DNA of 64,000 bases from assembly GCF_030655415.1 (NCBI RefSeq), contig NZ_JAURVN010000018.1:226316-290315 (forward strand), in the 5' to 3' direction. Of the stretch, positions 38,564 to 49,521 are shown piece by piece (the stretch's first letter is position 1; every line of letters starts with the position of its first letter). Position numbers and translations under genes: made by a program. The notes under the pieces were generated by a model. The model did no database searches. It worked only from the letters and a program-made list of their open reading frames with translations, and was not told where the DNA came from. The stretch is from Herminiimonas sp. (lineage in GTDB: Bacteria; Pseudomonadota; Gammaproteobacteria; Burkholderiales; Burkholderiaceae).

Positions 38564-40804
38564 TTAATTTTTCTTTCTGAATACGATTGTGGACAAAGGC
38601 GGCAAGGTCAGCGCGATGGATTGTTGATGTCCATTCGCAGCATGCGGTGACATTGCAACCTGGCCGCTGTTGCCTAGATTGCCGCCACCGTAAATGGCCG
38701 CATCGGTGTTGAGGATTTCTTCCCATGTATCGGATTGCGTAATGCCGCCCACCATATCTGGCAAGCCAATGCGATAGTCAGTGCGCGCTACTGGCGTCAT
38801 ATTGCAGACCACGATCAGCGTTGGCGCATTTGGCGTGACGCGTAAGTACGCAAACACGCTGTTGTCGGCATCGTCGCCTATCAACCAGCGGAAACCGGCT
38901 GCGTCGCAATCGCTTTCATGTAGGGCCGGTTCAGAAACGTAGATATGATTGAGATCACGCACCAGATGCTGGATGCCGCGATGACGTGGATCGTCTAGCA
39001 AATCCCAGTCCGGCGATGCGTCGTGATTCCATTCGCGCACCTGTGCGAACTCGCAACCCATGAACAATAATTTTTTGCCGGGATGCGTCCACATGAAACC
39101 AAAATAGGCGCGCAGGTTTGCCAGTTTCTGCCAATCGTCGCCTGGCATTTTTTCATACAGCGAACCCTTGCCGTGGACTACTTCGTCATGCGAAATCGGC
39201 AGCATGAATTTTTCCGAGTAGGCGTACACCAGACCGAAGGTCAGCTCATGGTGGTGATGGCGACGATACAGCGGGTTGTACTCCATGTAATGCAAGGTGT
39301 CGTGCATCCAACCCATATTCCACTTGTATGAAAAGCCCAGACCACCATCCTTGACGGGCGCAGTCACACCTGGCCATGCGGTAGATTCTTCTGCGATCAT
39401 CAATGCGCCGGGACAGCGTGCGCTAACGGCTTCGTTCAATTCTTTGAGGAAGCCAACCGCTTCCAGATTTTCGCGCCCACCGTGAATGTTCGGTATCCAT
39501 TCGCCGGCCTTGCGGCTGTAATCGCGATACAACATTGACGCCACTGCATCGACGCGCAAGCCATCGATATGAAAATGTTCCAGCCACTCGAGCGCAGAGG
39601 CGATTAAAAAACCGCGTACTTCGTTACGCCCGAAGTTATAAATCAGTGTGTTCCAGTCTTGATGGAAGCCTTCGCGTGGATCGGCGTGTTCATACAAAGC
39701 TGTACCGTCAAAATGCGCCAGCCCATGTGCATCAGATGGAAAATGCGCCGGTACCCAATCGAGGATCACACCGAGTCCTGCGTTGTGACAGCGATCAACA
39801 AAATTGGCAAACGCAGCAGGTGTGCCGAAGCGTGAGCTGGGTGAAAATTGTCCCAGCGGTTGATAACCCCAGGAGCCGCCGAATGGATGTTCCATGATGG
39901 GCAAGAATTCCAGATGCGTGAAACCCATCTCCACTGCATATGGGATCAGGCGATCACCCAGTTCGTGCCAATCCAGATTGCGATTGTCCTCTTCCACCAC
40001 GCGCAACCATGACGCTGCATGCACTTCATAAATCGACATCGGTGCGGTGTAAGTCAACAGTTCATTGCGCGTCTTGATCCATGCGCCATCGGTCCAGCGG
40101 AATGGTGTATTGCTGGTCACGACGGAGCAGGTCGCAGGCGGCAGTTCACTGGCACGCGCGACCGGGTCGGCTTTCAGCGGCAGCACATGACCCTGGTTAT
40201 CCAGCAGTTCATATTTATAGCGTGTACCAGCAGCGATGCGCGGAATAAAAATTTCCCACACGCCAGCCTCGGCACGCAAGCGCATCGGATGACGACGGCC
40301 ATCCCATGTATTGAAGTCGCCGACCACGGATACGCGGCGTGCATTCGGTGCCCATACTGCGAAGCGCGTTCCTTCCACGCCCTCCAGCGTCATTGGGATT
40401 GCACCGAGACAGCGCCCCAGCTCGCGATGGCGGCCTTCCGCTAGCAAATGCAAATCGAGTTCACCCAGCAACAAATCAAACGCGTACGGATCTTCTGTTT
40501 CTTGCACCAGCTCGCTACCTTGCACATTCCAGGTTACATGCAGCGTGTATTTTTTATCTTTGCCTATGGCATCGTCAATCGCACCAACGAACACGCCGCT
40601 ATGGTCTATCTGTTGCAGCGTCACTTGGCCCTTTCCGCCAACGACACTAACGGCCGATGCGCCCGGATGAAAGCTGCGCAGCTCGGTTTTGTCGTTGACG
40701 CGATGTGGCCCAAGTACCGCGAACGGATCGTTCAGGCGACCGTGGACGATCGCATCAATCACGGATGCTTCCAGGCTTGTATGCAACATGTCGGCTTCAC
40801 GCAT
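38564..40804 (-). CDS. glgB: 1,4-alpha-glucan branching enzyme
   Basis: 746 aa, GH13. Makes alpha-1,6 branches in the glucan built by GlgE or GlgA. It has the N-terminal domain ([13 protein letters not shown]), CBM48, and a catalytic barrel with [33 protein letters not shown] and [14 protein letters not shown]. The chosen ATG (40802-40804) overlaps the treS stop by eight bases; the frame stays open for 53 codons further but into treS and without homology. Confidence 0.96.
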   Translation of the reverse strand: MREADMLHTSLEASVIDAIVHGRLNDPFAVLGPHRVNDKTELRSFHPGASAVSVVGGKGQVTLQQIDHSGVFVGAIDDAIGKDKKYTLHVTWNVQGSELVQETEDPYAFDLLLGELDLHLLAEGRHRELGRCLGAIPMTLEGVEGTRFAVWAPNARRVSVVGDFNTWDGRRHPMRLRAEAGVWEIFIPRIAAGTRYKYELLDNQGHVLPLKADPVARASELPPATCSVVTSNTPFRWTDGAWIKTRNELLTYTAPMSIYEVHAASWLRVVEEDNRNLDWHELGDRLIPYAVEMGFTHLEFLPIMEHPFGGSWGYQPLGQFSPSSRFGTPAAFANFVDRCHNAGLGVILDWVPAHFPSDAHGLAHFDGTALYEHADPREGFHQDWNTLIYNFGRNEVRGFLIASALEWLEHFHIDGLRVDAVASMLYRDYSRKAGEWIPNIHGGRENLEAVGFLKELNEAVSARCPGALMIAEESTAWPGVTAPVKDGGLGFSYKWNMGWMHDTLHYMEYNPLYRRHHHHELTFGLVYAYSEKFMLPISHDEVVHGKGSLYEKMPGDDWQKLANLRAYFGFMWTHPGKKLLFMGCEFAQVREWNHDASPDWDLLDDPRHRGIQHLVRDLNHIYVSEPALHESDCDAAGFRWLIGDDADNSVFAYLRVTPNAPTLIVVCNMTPVARTDYRIGLPDMVGGITQSDTWEEILNTDAAIYGGGNLGNSGQVAMSPHAANGHQQSIALTLPPLSTIVFRKKN

Positions 40805-43800
40805 CGTCAGCCTTTTTTGATGGGATATGCAATAGACGGTCTGCAAGTTGTGCCAGTCCGCGCAATGGAACCGCCAGCCATGTCGGTCGATTCGCCGCTT
40901 CATAGCAAACTTCATACGCCGCTTTTTCCAGCGTGAAGAGATCGAGCAGGGCAGCAGCGGCAACCTTGTCGGGTGCAGCTAACAAATACGCATGCAGGAA
41001 AGCATCGCGCGACTCCGGTACGTAGCGGTCCATGATTTTTTTCCGGCGCGCGCGTGCTGCCTCGCTTAAATCGGAAGGACCGCTGTTGGCAGAGAAACAG
41101 GCTGCATATTCATACGAGCGCAACAAGCCGGCAACATCGCGCCACGGGCTGTTTTTTTCTCTACGTTGAAACAGCGTGCGTGCCGGTTCACCTTCAAAAT
41201 CGACGATATAAACATCGCCCGAACCGACCAGTACCTGACCCAGATGGAAGTCGCCGTGTATGCGAGTACGCAAGGCACCTTCAGCAGAGTTCGCCAGTTT
41301 GGCGATGACTGCGTGCAGCTCTGTTTTTTGTTGCAACAAGCGCGCGACTATCGCGGCCAAATCTTCCGGCAGCGCTAACCCGCTTTCCAATATGGCAAAA
41401 GCTGCGTCGATTTGCGCGCCTGTGGTTGCTATCCACGAGGCGCAATCTTCAGCGCTGGCTTTTTCCGGCGCAAAGGCCGCATCGTCAGATGGTTGTGCAA
41501 GCACCGCATGCAGTTGTGCCAGCCGCATGCCTAACTTGCCAGCGAAGTCGAGCAGGTCGGGCATGGCTGTAACTTCATCATCCAGCGCCGTATCCGGATT
41601 CATTTCTCCTGCCTGATTTGCAGTACGGGCGAGTGTGTCCAGCGTCCAGTGCCAGCCATCGCCCTGGTTATGCACGAAGCGTTGCAACACCATTAATGTG
41701 TGCGGGGTACCGTCGCTGGCGATGCGTGTGACATCACCCAGCATGGCCGGCGCATTGGCGTAGCCACGTTCCGTCAGCACGCGACCAATTTCCAGTTCAG
41801 GATGGATGCCCGCGGTTAGATGGCGTATCACTTTCAGTACTACCGCATCGCCTATCACCAGCGAACTATTCGATTGCTCGGTGGAGATACGGCGTATCTC
41901 GGCTTGCGGTGGAATAGTAGTGCTTGCCAGCAAAGGCGTAGCGCTGCAGCGTATCTGTCCATCAGCAGATTCAATACTGGTTTGATCCTGAATCAGCTTT
42001 AACGCCAGCATCGCAAATGAGTCGAGAGAGAAAGCATCGGTCAGCATCCCTACGCGTCGATCACGACGTACCCTTGCCAGTGCGAGTTGTTGCGGCAGGC
42101 TGGAATTGTCGTCTTCCGCGACTACGCCCAGCGGCAGGAAATAACGTTCAGTGCTGTCTTCTGTCGTGACGAGTAATTCGGTCAGCATCAGCGGCAATGC
42201 ATCTTCTGCTACCGGCAATGAAGTTGCCAACGCGATGTTGACTGCTTCCAGTTTCTTTTGCTTGCTGGCATACCAGCGGCGCAGCGCAAGATACTGCGGC
42301 AAGGTATCCCGCTCCAGAGTCACGCGCGCAGCACCACGCAACAAATCCGGCGCGCCGTTCGGCAATACCAGAGTCTGATAATCAGGCAGTGGAATAGCAG
42401 GCGCGCCATACCATGAAGGCATGCTGGTTTCGGTCGCCAGGATGAACCAGTAAAAACCGAAAGGCGGCAAGGTCAGCAAGTAAGGCAATTGACCGATAGG
42501 CGGGAACGCGACGCCACCCAGCATTTCAACCGGAACCTTGCCGGCAAAAGCAGACAGATCAATTTCAACTGCTTGCGACGCGTGCGACACATTGGCGACG
42601 CACAGGATGGTTTCATATTGCTCGCTATTTTCGGTATCTTCGCCGTCTTCGTACGTGCGCAGATAAGCAAGAATTTTGCGATTGTTCGGATAGATTAATT
42701 TGAGTGCGCCGCGTCCGAAAGCTCTATGCTTGCTGCGCACTTGCAGCAGGCGACGCATCCAGTTCAGCAGTGAATACGGATCATCGTTTTGCGATTCCAC
42801 ATTGACGGCTTGATAGCCATACATCGGATCCATGATGGGCGGCAGCACCAGGCTGGCTGGATTGGCACGCGAAAAACCACCGTTGCGATCCGGTGTCCAT
42901 TGCATAGGCGTACGTACGCCATCGCGATCGCCTAGATGAATGTTGTCGCCCATGCCGATTTCATCGCCATAGTAAATAACCGGCGTGCCGGGCATGGACA
43001 GTAACAGGCTGTTCAATAATTCGACACGACGACGATCACGTTCCAGCAATGGCGCGAGGCGACGGCGTATGCCCATATTGATACGGGCGCGCTTGTCAGA
43101 TGCATAGTGATTCCACAAATAATCACGTTCACGATCTGTGACCATTTCCAGCGTCAGTTCATCGTGATTACGCAGGAAAATCGCCCACTGACAATCGGCA
43201 GGAATGTCCGGCGTCTGCCGCAAGATATCGGTGATCGGAAAGCGGTCTTCCTGTGCCAGCGCCATATACATGCGCGGCATCAACGGAAAGTGGAAGGCCA
43301 TATGACATTCGTCATCGTCACCGAAATATTGCTGCACGTCTTCCGGCCACATATTCGCTTCGGCCAGCAACATGCGATCGGGATAATGCGTTTCCAGATG
43401 GGCACGGATTTTTTTCAGAATGACATGTGTTTCCGGCAGATTTTCATTGCTGGTACCGTCGCGTTCTATCAGATAAGGCACAGCGTCCAGGCGCAAACCA
43501 TCAACGCCTATCTCCAGCCAGAAATCCATGACTTCCAACACGGCCTTGAGTACTTCCGGATTATCGAAATTCAGATCCGGCTGATGTGAATAAAAGCGAT
43601 GCCAGAAATATTGATTGGCGACCGGGTCCCAGCTCCAGTTGGATTTTTCAGTATCGAGAAAAATGATGCGGGTGCCGGCGTAAGCTTCGTCGTCATCTGC
43701 CCATACATAAAAGTCGCGCTCAGGCGATCCGGCTGGCGCATTGCGTGCGCGCTGAAACCATGGATGTTGGTCTGAGGTGTGGTTGATGACGAGTTCGGTG

Positions 43801-44153
43801 ATCACGCGCAAGCCGCGCGCATGGGCTTCGCTGATGAACTTGCGTGCATCGTCCATCGTGCCGTAGTCGGCATGCACCCCCATATAGGCAGCGATATCGT
43901 AACCGTCGTCGCGCCGTGGTGATGGATAAAACGGCAGCAACCAAATGGTGTTGACGCCCAGTTGCGCGATGTAATCGAGCTTGTCGATCAGGCCGGCGAA
44001 ATCGCCTATGCCATCGTTGTTCGCATCGAAGAATGATTTGATATGCAACTGGTAAATGACCGCGTCCTTGTACCACAGCGGATCGATATTAAAACCTGGC
44101 GATGGTGTGTTGCTGTCCGATTCAATAATCGGTTCGTTAAGCGGTTTGTTCAT
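40797..44153 (-). CDS. treS: Trehalose synthase / maltokinase fusion
   Basis: 1118 aa, two enzymes in one chain. Residues about 20-560 are GH13 trehalose synthase ([20 protein letters not shown], 20 shown; [41 protein letters not shown]), which interconverts trehalose and maltose. Residues about 590-1110 are a maltokinase with the aminoglycoside-phosphotransferase-like motif [13 protein letters not shown] and the metal site YIVDFEGEP, making maltose 1-phosphate. The fusion channels maltose to GlgE, encoded next upstream. Such fusions are known in several bacterial lineages. Confidence 0.96.
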   Translation of the reverse strand: MNKPLNEPIIESDSNTPSPGFNIDPLWYKDAVIYQLHIKSFFDANNDGIGDFAGLIDKLDYIAQLGVNTIWLLPFYPSPRRDDGYDIAAYMGVHADYGTMDDARKFISEAHARGLRVITELVINHTSDQHPWFQRARNAPAGSPERDFYVWADDDEAYAGTRIIFLDTEKSNWSWDPVANQYFWHRFYSHQPDLNFDNPEVLKAVLEVMDFWLEIGVDGLRLDAVPYLIERDGTSNENLPETHVILKKIRAHLETHYPDRMLLAEANMWPEDVQQYFGDDDECHMAFHFPLMPRMYMALAQEDRFPITDILRQTPDIPADCQWAIFLRNHDELTLEMVTDRERDYLWNHYASDKRARINMGIRRRLAPLLERDRRRVELLNSLLLSMPGTPVIYYGDEIGMGDNIHLGDRDGVRTPMQWTPDRNGGFSRANPASLVLPPIMDPMYGYQAVNVESQNDDPYSLLNWMRRLLQVRSKHRAFGRGALKLIYPNNRKILAYLRTYEDGEDTENSEQYETILCVANVSHASQAVEIDLSAFAGKVPVEMLGGVAFPPIGQLPYLLTLPPFGFYWFILATETSMPSWYGAPAIPLPDYQTLVLPNGAPDLLRGAARVTLERDTLPQYLALRRWYASKQKKLEAVNIALATSLPVAEDALPLMLTELLVTTEDSTERYFLPLGVVAEDDNSSLPQQLALARVRRDRRVGMLTDAFSLDSFAMLALKLIQDQTSIESADGQIRCSATPLLASTTIPPQAEIRRISTEQSNSSLVIGDAVVLKVIRHLTAGIHPELEIGRVLTERGYANAPAMLGDVTRIASDGTPHTLMVLQRFVHNQGDGWHWTLDTLARTANQAGEMNPDTALDDEVTAMPDLLDFAGKLGMRLAQLHAVLAQPSDDAAFAPEKASAEDCASWIATTGAQIDAAFAILESGLALPEDLAAIVARLLQQKTELHAVIAKLANSAEGALRTRIHGDFHLGQVLVGSGDVYIVDFEGEPARTLFQRREKNSPWRDVAGLLRSYEYAACFSANSGPSDLSEAARARRKKIMDRYVPESRDAFLHAYLLAAPDKVAAAALLDLFTLEKAAYEVCYEAANRPTWLAVPLRGLAQLADRLLHIPSKKADDA

Positions 44154-44221
44154 GGTTTCTTTTCTAATGTCAGTTCAGCTAAGCACCGCTGATAAATGAG
44201 TCAGGGATGAACGCGAATAAA

Positions 44222-47200
44222 TTATTGCGTCCCTGACCGCAGCCGCCAGATTGCAAAAGGCATCTGCTGCGGATCGAGATGTATCTGTTGCTGTCTGCCT
44301 TGCCATGTAAATCTGTTTTCGCTCACCAGATCCTCTAGCTCGACGCTGGCATGATCGGGTAAGTCAAGCTGCCATAGCGGGAGGTCGATGGTGGCGTCAT
44401 GTGCGGCAAATGGATCAAGATTGATTGCCACCAAAATCGCGTTGTCGCCAAAATGATCGGCATCCTCGCCCTTGGTTGACTTTGAGAAATACAAAATCTG
44501 TTCATTGGACGAATAATGAAAACGCACGCCCAAATGAGTTTGCAATGCAGGGTTGGCGTTTCGAATTCGATTCAGCAAGGTCACTTCACGCACAATGTTG
44601 CCGGGCCGTTGCCAATCCCACGCGCGGATTTCGTATTTCTCCGAATCCAGATATTCCTCTTTACTTGTGACCGCTTGTGCTTCACACAGTTCGAATCCGC
44701 TATACACACCCCACAAGCCGGACAGCGTTGCCGCCAGCGCGGCGCGGATTACAAAACCGGCGCGGCCTGAGCGTTGCAGGAAGTAAGGATTGATATCTGG
44801 CGTGTTGACAAAGAAATGCGGACGGAAAAATTCGCGTGGCCCACCTGCTGGAATTTCAGCAGTCAACTCGTTCAGGTAATCGGTAAATTCCTGCTTGGTA
44901 TGGCGCCAGGTGAAATAGGTATAGGACTGCGAGAAGCCAACCTTCGCCAGTCGATACATGGGCTTGGGTCGCGTAAATGCTTCCGCCAGAAAAATCGTAT
45001 CCGGTGCACGCGCACGGATGTCGCCTATCATCCATTCCCAGAACGGCAAGGGCTTGGTATGCGGATTGTCAACGCGGAACACGCGCACGCCCTCGCGTAC
45101 CCACATCAGAACCACATCGCGTAGCGCGATCCAAAGATCGGGGATGGCGCTGCCGTCTTCGGTTTCTGCATAGAAGTCGACGTTGACAATGTCTTCGTAT
45201 TTTTTCGGTGGATTTTCTGCGTAGCGGATAGAACCGTCGGGCCGCCAGGCGAACCATTCGGGATGATCTTGCAACCACGGATGATCGGGCGAACACTGGA
45301 TAGCAAAGTCGAGCGCGATTTCCAAGCCATGATCTTTTGCTGCAGCCAGCATGCGGCGGAAATCTTCCAGCGTACCCAGTTCAGGATGCACCGCATCATG
45401 ACCGCCTGCTTCTGAACCGATTGCATACGGGCTGCCCGGATCATCCGGTCCCGGCGTCAGGCTGTTGTTTTTGCCCTTCATGTTCTTGCGGCCTATCGGA
45501 TGGATAGGCGGAAAGTACAGGGTGTCAAAACCCATATCGCGCACCGCAGGCATGCGTGCAATTACATCGTCGAAATTACCGTGACGATTGACGTCGCCGC
45601 TTTGCGAGCGCGGAAACAATTCATACCAGTTGGAAAATTCTGCCGCCTTGCGCTCTACATCAATCCTGTAATCCAGCTCACTGCGTGTGGAGAACTCGCG
45701 CAGGTCACTGGCATGCATCAGCGTTGCAGTATCTGGTGACAACAATAAGGCTATTGTTTCCGTATGATCCGTCGCTACTTTTTTTCTTGATTTTGCCGGT
45801 AGTAGCTTCAGTAATTTTTTCAGCGCAGTAGTGTGCAGACTGTCATCCGGCTGGCCGGTGATCACTTTTTCGAGCAGCTGTCGGCCTTCTTGTATTTCCA
45901 GCGTCACATCCAGCCCGGCACGTGTTTTTTTGTCCAACTCGTCGCGATAAGTGTCGAAACTATCGCGCCATGCTTCTACGTAAAACAAGTGACGACCGAC
46001 GCGATTCAAGGAAATGCTCGCACGCCAGCGATCATTGGTGACTTCGTGCATGGCAACTTCATGCCATTCTTTTTCGTCAGCGGCTCGCCACCATACGGAC
46101 GCGGCCAGATGATCGTGACCATCGCTGAATATGTCGGCTTCTATATCAATGACACTTGCAACAATTTTCTTGGCCGGGAAGCGACCGCCATCAATGCCAG
46201 GTGTAATGTTTTCTATCGCAATGCGTGGCACACGTGCGGCGCGTACTACGGCTGCTTTGCCGCCTGTCGCTGGCAGTACGACGGCTTTGGTAGGCTGTGT
46301 TTTAAAGTGGCGTACTTCGCCAGCAAGCAGCGTCACAGCCTCATCGTCTTCTTTTAAATCGATAGCCCAGCCGGCTGCTCGTTCCTGCAACGCAATGCGA
46401 GACACACTTTGCGATTGCGACAGATCTGCATTGATCGCTGTGATCACGCCGCCAGTTTCATTGGCACGTAACAGCAACACAATATCTGCGTCAGGTACGG
46501 ACAAGAGCTTGAGACTGGCTGGCGGTGTGCCACGTTCAGCTAACTCGCGATTGGCCTGCCTGATATCAGCGGTGATATTAAATAATGCTTGCGGTATTTG
46601 ATCTTGCTGCAGTTCGGATAACTGGATATCCACGCCAGATTCAAAACCTTGCACAAGCATCAAGCCGTCGCCAATAGTTGCGGCAGTGTGTAGTGCGCGC
46701 TGGTAGGCGCGTTGTGCGGATACCGGGTCATCCATATGCAAGGCCCTTATCAAACGCGCGCCAGCAGGATCTTCGGGTGCCGCAATTACCTTGGCCAAAG
46801 CCGCAAGTCGTGCATGTTCTTCTGTCAGCCAGCTGCCGCGATAATCCCACCACGCGTCAGAAGAAAATACCGCATCGAAGCCGCAATCCCGGATCGCCGC
46901 AAGCTGCTGCGGCGTACAACCCGGCGTCCACGCCATGAAGCTCACGCCGGCGTGCTTGCTACGTAACTCTACAATCAAGTCTTGCCATATCGACGGTGGA
47001 ATATCGCCTATGCTGAGACAACGAAAGCCGCTGACGCCGACGTCCAGCAAGGCAGCCAATCTGGTTTTCCAATAATCGAGCGCAAGTGCACTGCCTGCAG
47101 TGTCGAGGCGTAATTGCGCACGATGACTTTTGGCTTTTTGAGGCGGGAAGCGCGGGTCCGGTAGCGTTTGCGCACGATTCGCGATGAAAAAATGTTCCGT

Positions 47201-47515
47201 GTGTTGCGCAACGAAATCACTATTTTCTGTAAAGCGATCAATCTCCAAATCGATCATCAGACGCAAGCCGTGCGTATGACATTCTTTGGCGAGCTTGCTT
47301 AACAAGCTGGTGATTGTTTCTTCGTGATCGAGATGGGCTTCCGCTGATGGCTGTGCAGCTAGCGAGGCACAGTCAGTCAATAAAATCGTGCTGAACTGCA
47401 TAGCCGAAACGCGTGACAGCAGCGGGGCGCTATCAGTTAAAGCAGCGATTGAAGAGGAAGACACACAATAGATGCGATGCGGATTGTTATCCGCATCGGT
47501 ATTAAGACTCTGCAT
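44222..47515 (-). CDS. glgE: Maltose-1-phosphate maltosyltransferase GlgE with long N-terminal extension
   Basis: 1097 aa against about 650-700 for the characterised enzymes. The C-terminal part (about 430-1097) is a complete GlgE: RIAIENITPGIDGGRFPAKK (20 shown) opens the beta-sandwich domain; catalytic stretches are RVFRVDNPHTKPLPFWEW (nucleophile), TIFLAEAFTRPK (general acid) and NTPDINPYFLQ. It extends alpha-1,4-glucan with maltose from maltose 1-phosphate. The first 425 residues resemble a GH13 barrel (HGLRLMIDLEIDRF, GVSGFRCLSIGDIP, GFDAVFSSDAWWDYRG) but lack the acidic residues expected at the catalytic strands. The start is ATG 47515; a TTG 14 codons upstream is in frame. It lies 68 bp before treS. 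Confidence 0.93.
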   Translation of the reverse strand: MQSLNTDADNNPHRIYCVSSSSIAALTDSAPLLSRVSAMQFSTILLTDCASLAAQPSAEAHLDHEETITSLLSKLAKECHTHGLRLMIDLEIDRFTENSDFVAQHTEHFFIANRAQTLPDPRFPPQKAKSHRAQLRLDTAGSALALDYWKTRLAALLDVGVSGFRCLSIGDIPPSIWQDLIVELRSKHAGVSFMAWTPGCTPQQLAAIRDCGFDAVFSSDAWWDYRGSWLTEEHARLAALAKVIAAPEDPAGARLIRALHMDDPVSAQRAYQRALHTAATIGDGLMLVQGFESGVDIQLSELQQDQIPQALFNITADIRQANRELAERGTPPASLKLLSVPDADIVLLLRANETGGVITAINADLSQSQSVSRIALQERAAGWAIDLKEDDEAVTLLAGEVRHFKTQPTKAVVLPATGGKAAVVRAARVPRIAIENITPGIDGGRFPAKKIVASVIDIEADIFSDGHDHLAASVWWRAADEKEWHEVAMHEVTNDRWRASISLNRVGRHLFYVEAWRDSFDTYRDELDKKTRAGLDVTLEIQEGRQLLEKVITGQPDDSLHTTALKKLLKLLPAKSRKKVATDHTETIALLLSPDTATLMHASDLREFSTRSELDYRIDVERKAAEFSNWYELFPRSQSGDVNRHGNFDDVIARMPAVRDMGFDTLYFPPIHPIGRKNMKGKNNSLTPGPDDPGSPYAIGSEAGGHDAVHPELGTLEDFRRMLAAAKDHGLEIALDFAIQCSPDHPWLQDHPEWFAWRPDGSIRYAENPPKKYEDIVNVDFYAETEDGSAIPDLWIALRDVVLMWVREGVRVFRVDNPHTKPLPFWEWMIGDIRARAPDTIFLAEAFTRPKPMYRLAKVGFSQSYTYFTWRHTKQEFTDYLNELTAEIPAGGPREFFRPHFFVNTPDINPYFLQRSGRAGFVIRAALAATLSGLWGVYSGFELCEAQAVTSKEEYLDSEKYEIRAWDWQRPGNIVREVTLLNRIRNANPALQTHLGVRFHYSSNEQILYFSKSTKGEDADHFGDNAILVAINLDPFAAHDATIDLPLWQLDLPDHASVELEDLVSENRFTWQGRQQQIHLDPQQMPFAIWRLRSGTQ

Positions 47516-47618
47516 ACTCAAACCGTTTCTATCAAAGGTTGATCTTGCAGAAAACAAGGCGCGAACTAGCGTTGTTCAACAGGTATTACATTGCAGGCTA
47601 GTGGTGCAGCCTCTGTCT

Positions 47619-49166
47619 TCATGCAGTCATTTTGTAATGGGGTGAAGGCTCGTTAGCGACTGATGTGACATTCGGTGCCAACAGGCGTAGAAAAGATTCT
47701 TTAGCCGCTGGCGGCGCGATGTCCGCATACATTTCGATATATGCGCGCGCTGGTCCATCCCATGAAAAGTCGCCGTGGATTGCATTGCGTTGCACTACTT
47801 GCCAAGCACTTGGACGCGCATACAGGTTCAAGGCTCTATCCACTGCACGGCCCAGGTCTGCTGCTTCTTCTCCATCGAACAGAATGCCGGTTGCACCGCT
47901 TGCAGGCGTCAGTTCATCACCCGCATCGGTGATGGTGTCGCACATGCCACCCACACGAGAAGCGATAGGCAAGGTGCCATACAGCATCGAGTAAATTGGT
48001 GTCAGGCCGAACGGTTCAAAGCGGGTTGGATGTAACAGCAGATCAGCGCCAGCGTGCAAGGCATGCGCACGGCGTTCGTCGTAACCGATGAACACGCCGA
48101 TACGGTCAGGATACTGGGCCGCCATATCCAGGAAAGCCTGTTCATATTGTGGCTCACCGCAACCCAGCAAGGCAATTTGCAGACGCGGATGCTTGAGCAT
48201 GATGTCGGGTAATGCAGCGAGAACGACGTCGGCCATTTTTTGATGGGTAATGCGGCTGCCGATTCCCATCAACGGGACGAATTGCTCTACAGGCAAGTTG
48301 AATATTTTTTGCAAATCGCGCTTGCAAGCCGCTTTGCCGCTCAGATTGTCTTTGCTGAAATTGCGCTTGATCAAAGGATCAGTCGCAGGATTCCATGTGT
48401 TCACATCGACGCCGTTAGGAATCGCATGCAAGTCGTGCTTGCGTTTGTTCAATGCGTCTTGAAAACCATAGCCGAAGCGCTCGGTCAGAATTTCCTTGGC
48501 ATAGGTTTCACTTACCGTTGTCACTCTATTGGCATACGACACGCCGGCTTTGAGAAAGCTAAGTTTGCCCCAAAATTCCATGCCATCGCTATTCAATAAC
48601 TCAGCAGGAATGCCTAACATCGGCGCAAGCTCGGCAGCGTAATTGCCTTGAAATGCAAGATTGTGAATGGTCAGTACAGAACCAATATGTGTGATGTCTT
48701 TGGTGTGTAGTAGTGCAGGAATCAAGCCTGCATGCCAATCGTTGGCGTGCACCACATGCGGCACCGGGATAGAAGTCTTACCTTCGCATATTTGTACGGC
48801 AGTATGTGCCAATGAGGCAAAAGCCAATGCATTGTCATCAAACTCATGGCCGGTATTATCGACGTAAGGATTGGCAATGCGATTGTCGAAACGATCCGAA
48901 CGCATCAGTAAAACTTTGACGCCGGTGTCCGGCATATTGCCTTGATAGAGTTCACCTCCACCTCCAGGCAGATCCGGCAATTCATCCAACTTCTTCAGCC
49001 CCAGCGCGCCGCTCATTGCTGCGGGATAACCGGGCATCAATATGCTGACGTCAACGCCATGCGTAGAAAGCGTCGCTGCGAGCGCTCCGATCACGTCTGC
49101 CAAGCCACCTGTTTTTACGAGTGGAACAGCTTCCGATGTAACGAGAAGAACACGAGGCTGAGTCAT
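47619..49166 (-). CDS. glgA: Glycogen synthase
   Basis: 515 aa, GT5. Starts TQPRVLLVTSEAVPLVKTGG (after Met) with the sugar-nucleotide-binding K-x-G-G loop, then VVHANDWHAGL and the C-terminal LLHPTRFEPFGLTPIYSMLY. It adds glucose from ADP-glucose to glucan; in bacteria with the GlgE route related enzymes may instead supply maltose 1-phosphate. The ATG at 49164-49166 is chosen because homology begins there and GGGAG lies about eight bases upstream; the frame runs 29 codons further. First gene of the minus-strand glucan/trehalose operon. No glgC is in the window. Confidence 0.95.
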   Translation of the reverse strand: MTQPRVLLVTSEAVPLVKTGGLADVIGALAATLSTHGVDVSILMPGYPAAMSGALGLKKLDELPDLPGGGGELYQGNMPDTGVKVLLMRSDRFDNRIANPYVDNTGHEFDDNALAFASLAHTAVQICEGKTSIPVPHVVHANDWHAGLIPALLHTKDITHIGSVLTIHNLAFQGNYAAELAPMLGIPAELLNSDGMEFWGKLSFLKAGVSYANRVTTVSETYAKEILTERFGYGFQDALNKRKHDLHAIPNGVDVNTWNPATDPLIKRNFSKDNLSGKAACKRDLQKIFNLPVEQFVPLMGIGSRITHQKMADVVLAALPDIMLKHPRLQIALLGCGEPQYEQAFLDMAAQYPDRIGVFIGYDERRAHALHAGADLLLHPTRFEPFGLTPIYSMLYGTLPIASRVGGMCDTITDAGDELTPASGATGILFDGEEAADLGRAVDRALNLYARPSAWQVVQRNAIHGDFSWDGPARAYIEMYADIAPPAAKESFLRLLAPNVTSVANEPSPHYKMTA

Positions 49167-49521
49167 TTGATACTCCCTGATTTTGAAGAAGGCTGTGTAT
49201 GCCTGCACATCTATTTGATTAAAAACACAGTACCTAACAATCAAGAAAAACATAATCAGACACTGCCTCTACTGTTTGTAAGAATGCGTAACAAAAGATG
49301 ATTTGTAAGCAATAAAGTTGTTGCGGCAATGTGTTTCGGAGGAAATTTTTAAAGTGAAATTTCTTGAAAGAACTTTTGAAAAACTCACATTTACTTACAT
49401 CACTTCAGCGCCTTATCTGATAGTCGAGTCAAGATGCATTCAATATTCTTTGAAAATCAATTTGATAACTTGCGCGCTCCTATTTGCGTGCGTTCCGAAA
49501 AATTTTTCTTGAAAGAACACC
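49167..49521. promoter_or_regulatory. Divergent glgA/katE control region with repeated motif
   Basis: AT-rich, no gene. TTCTTGAAAGAAC occurs exactly twice, at 49361-49373 and 49506-49518; each copy has arms TTCTT/AAGAA around a GA centre. The second copy ends three bases before the katE ATG and so covers its ribosome binding region. A partial copy on the other strand (TTTTTCTTGATTG) lies at 49238-49250, nearer glgA. Likely operator or promoter elements; no confident -35/-10 pair could be picked. Confidence 0.45.
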
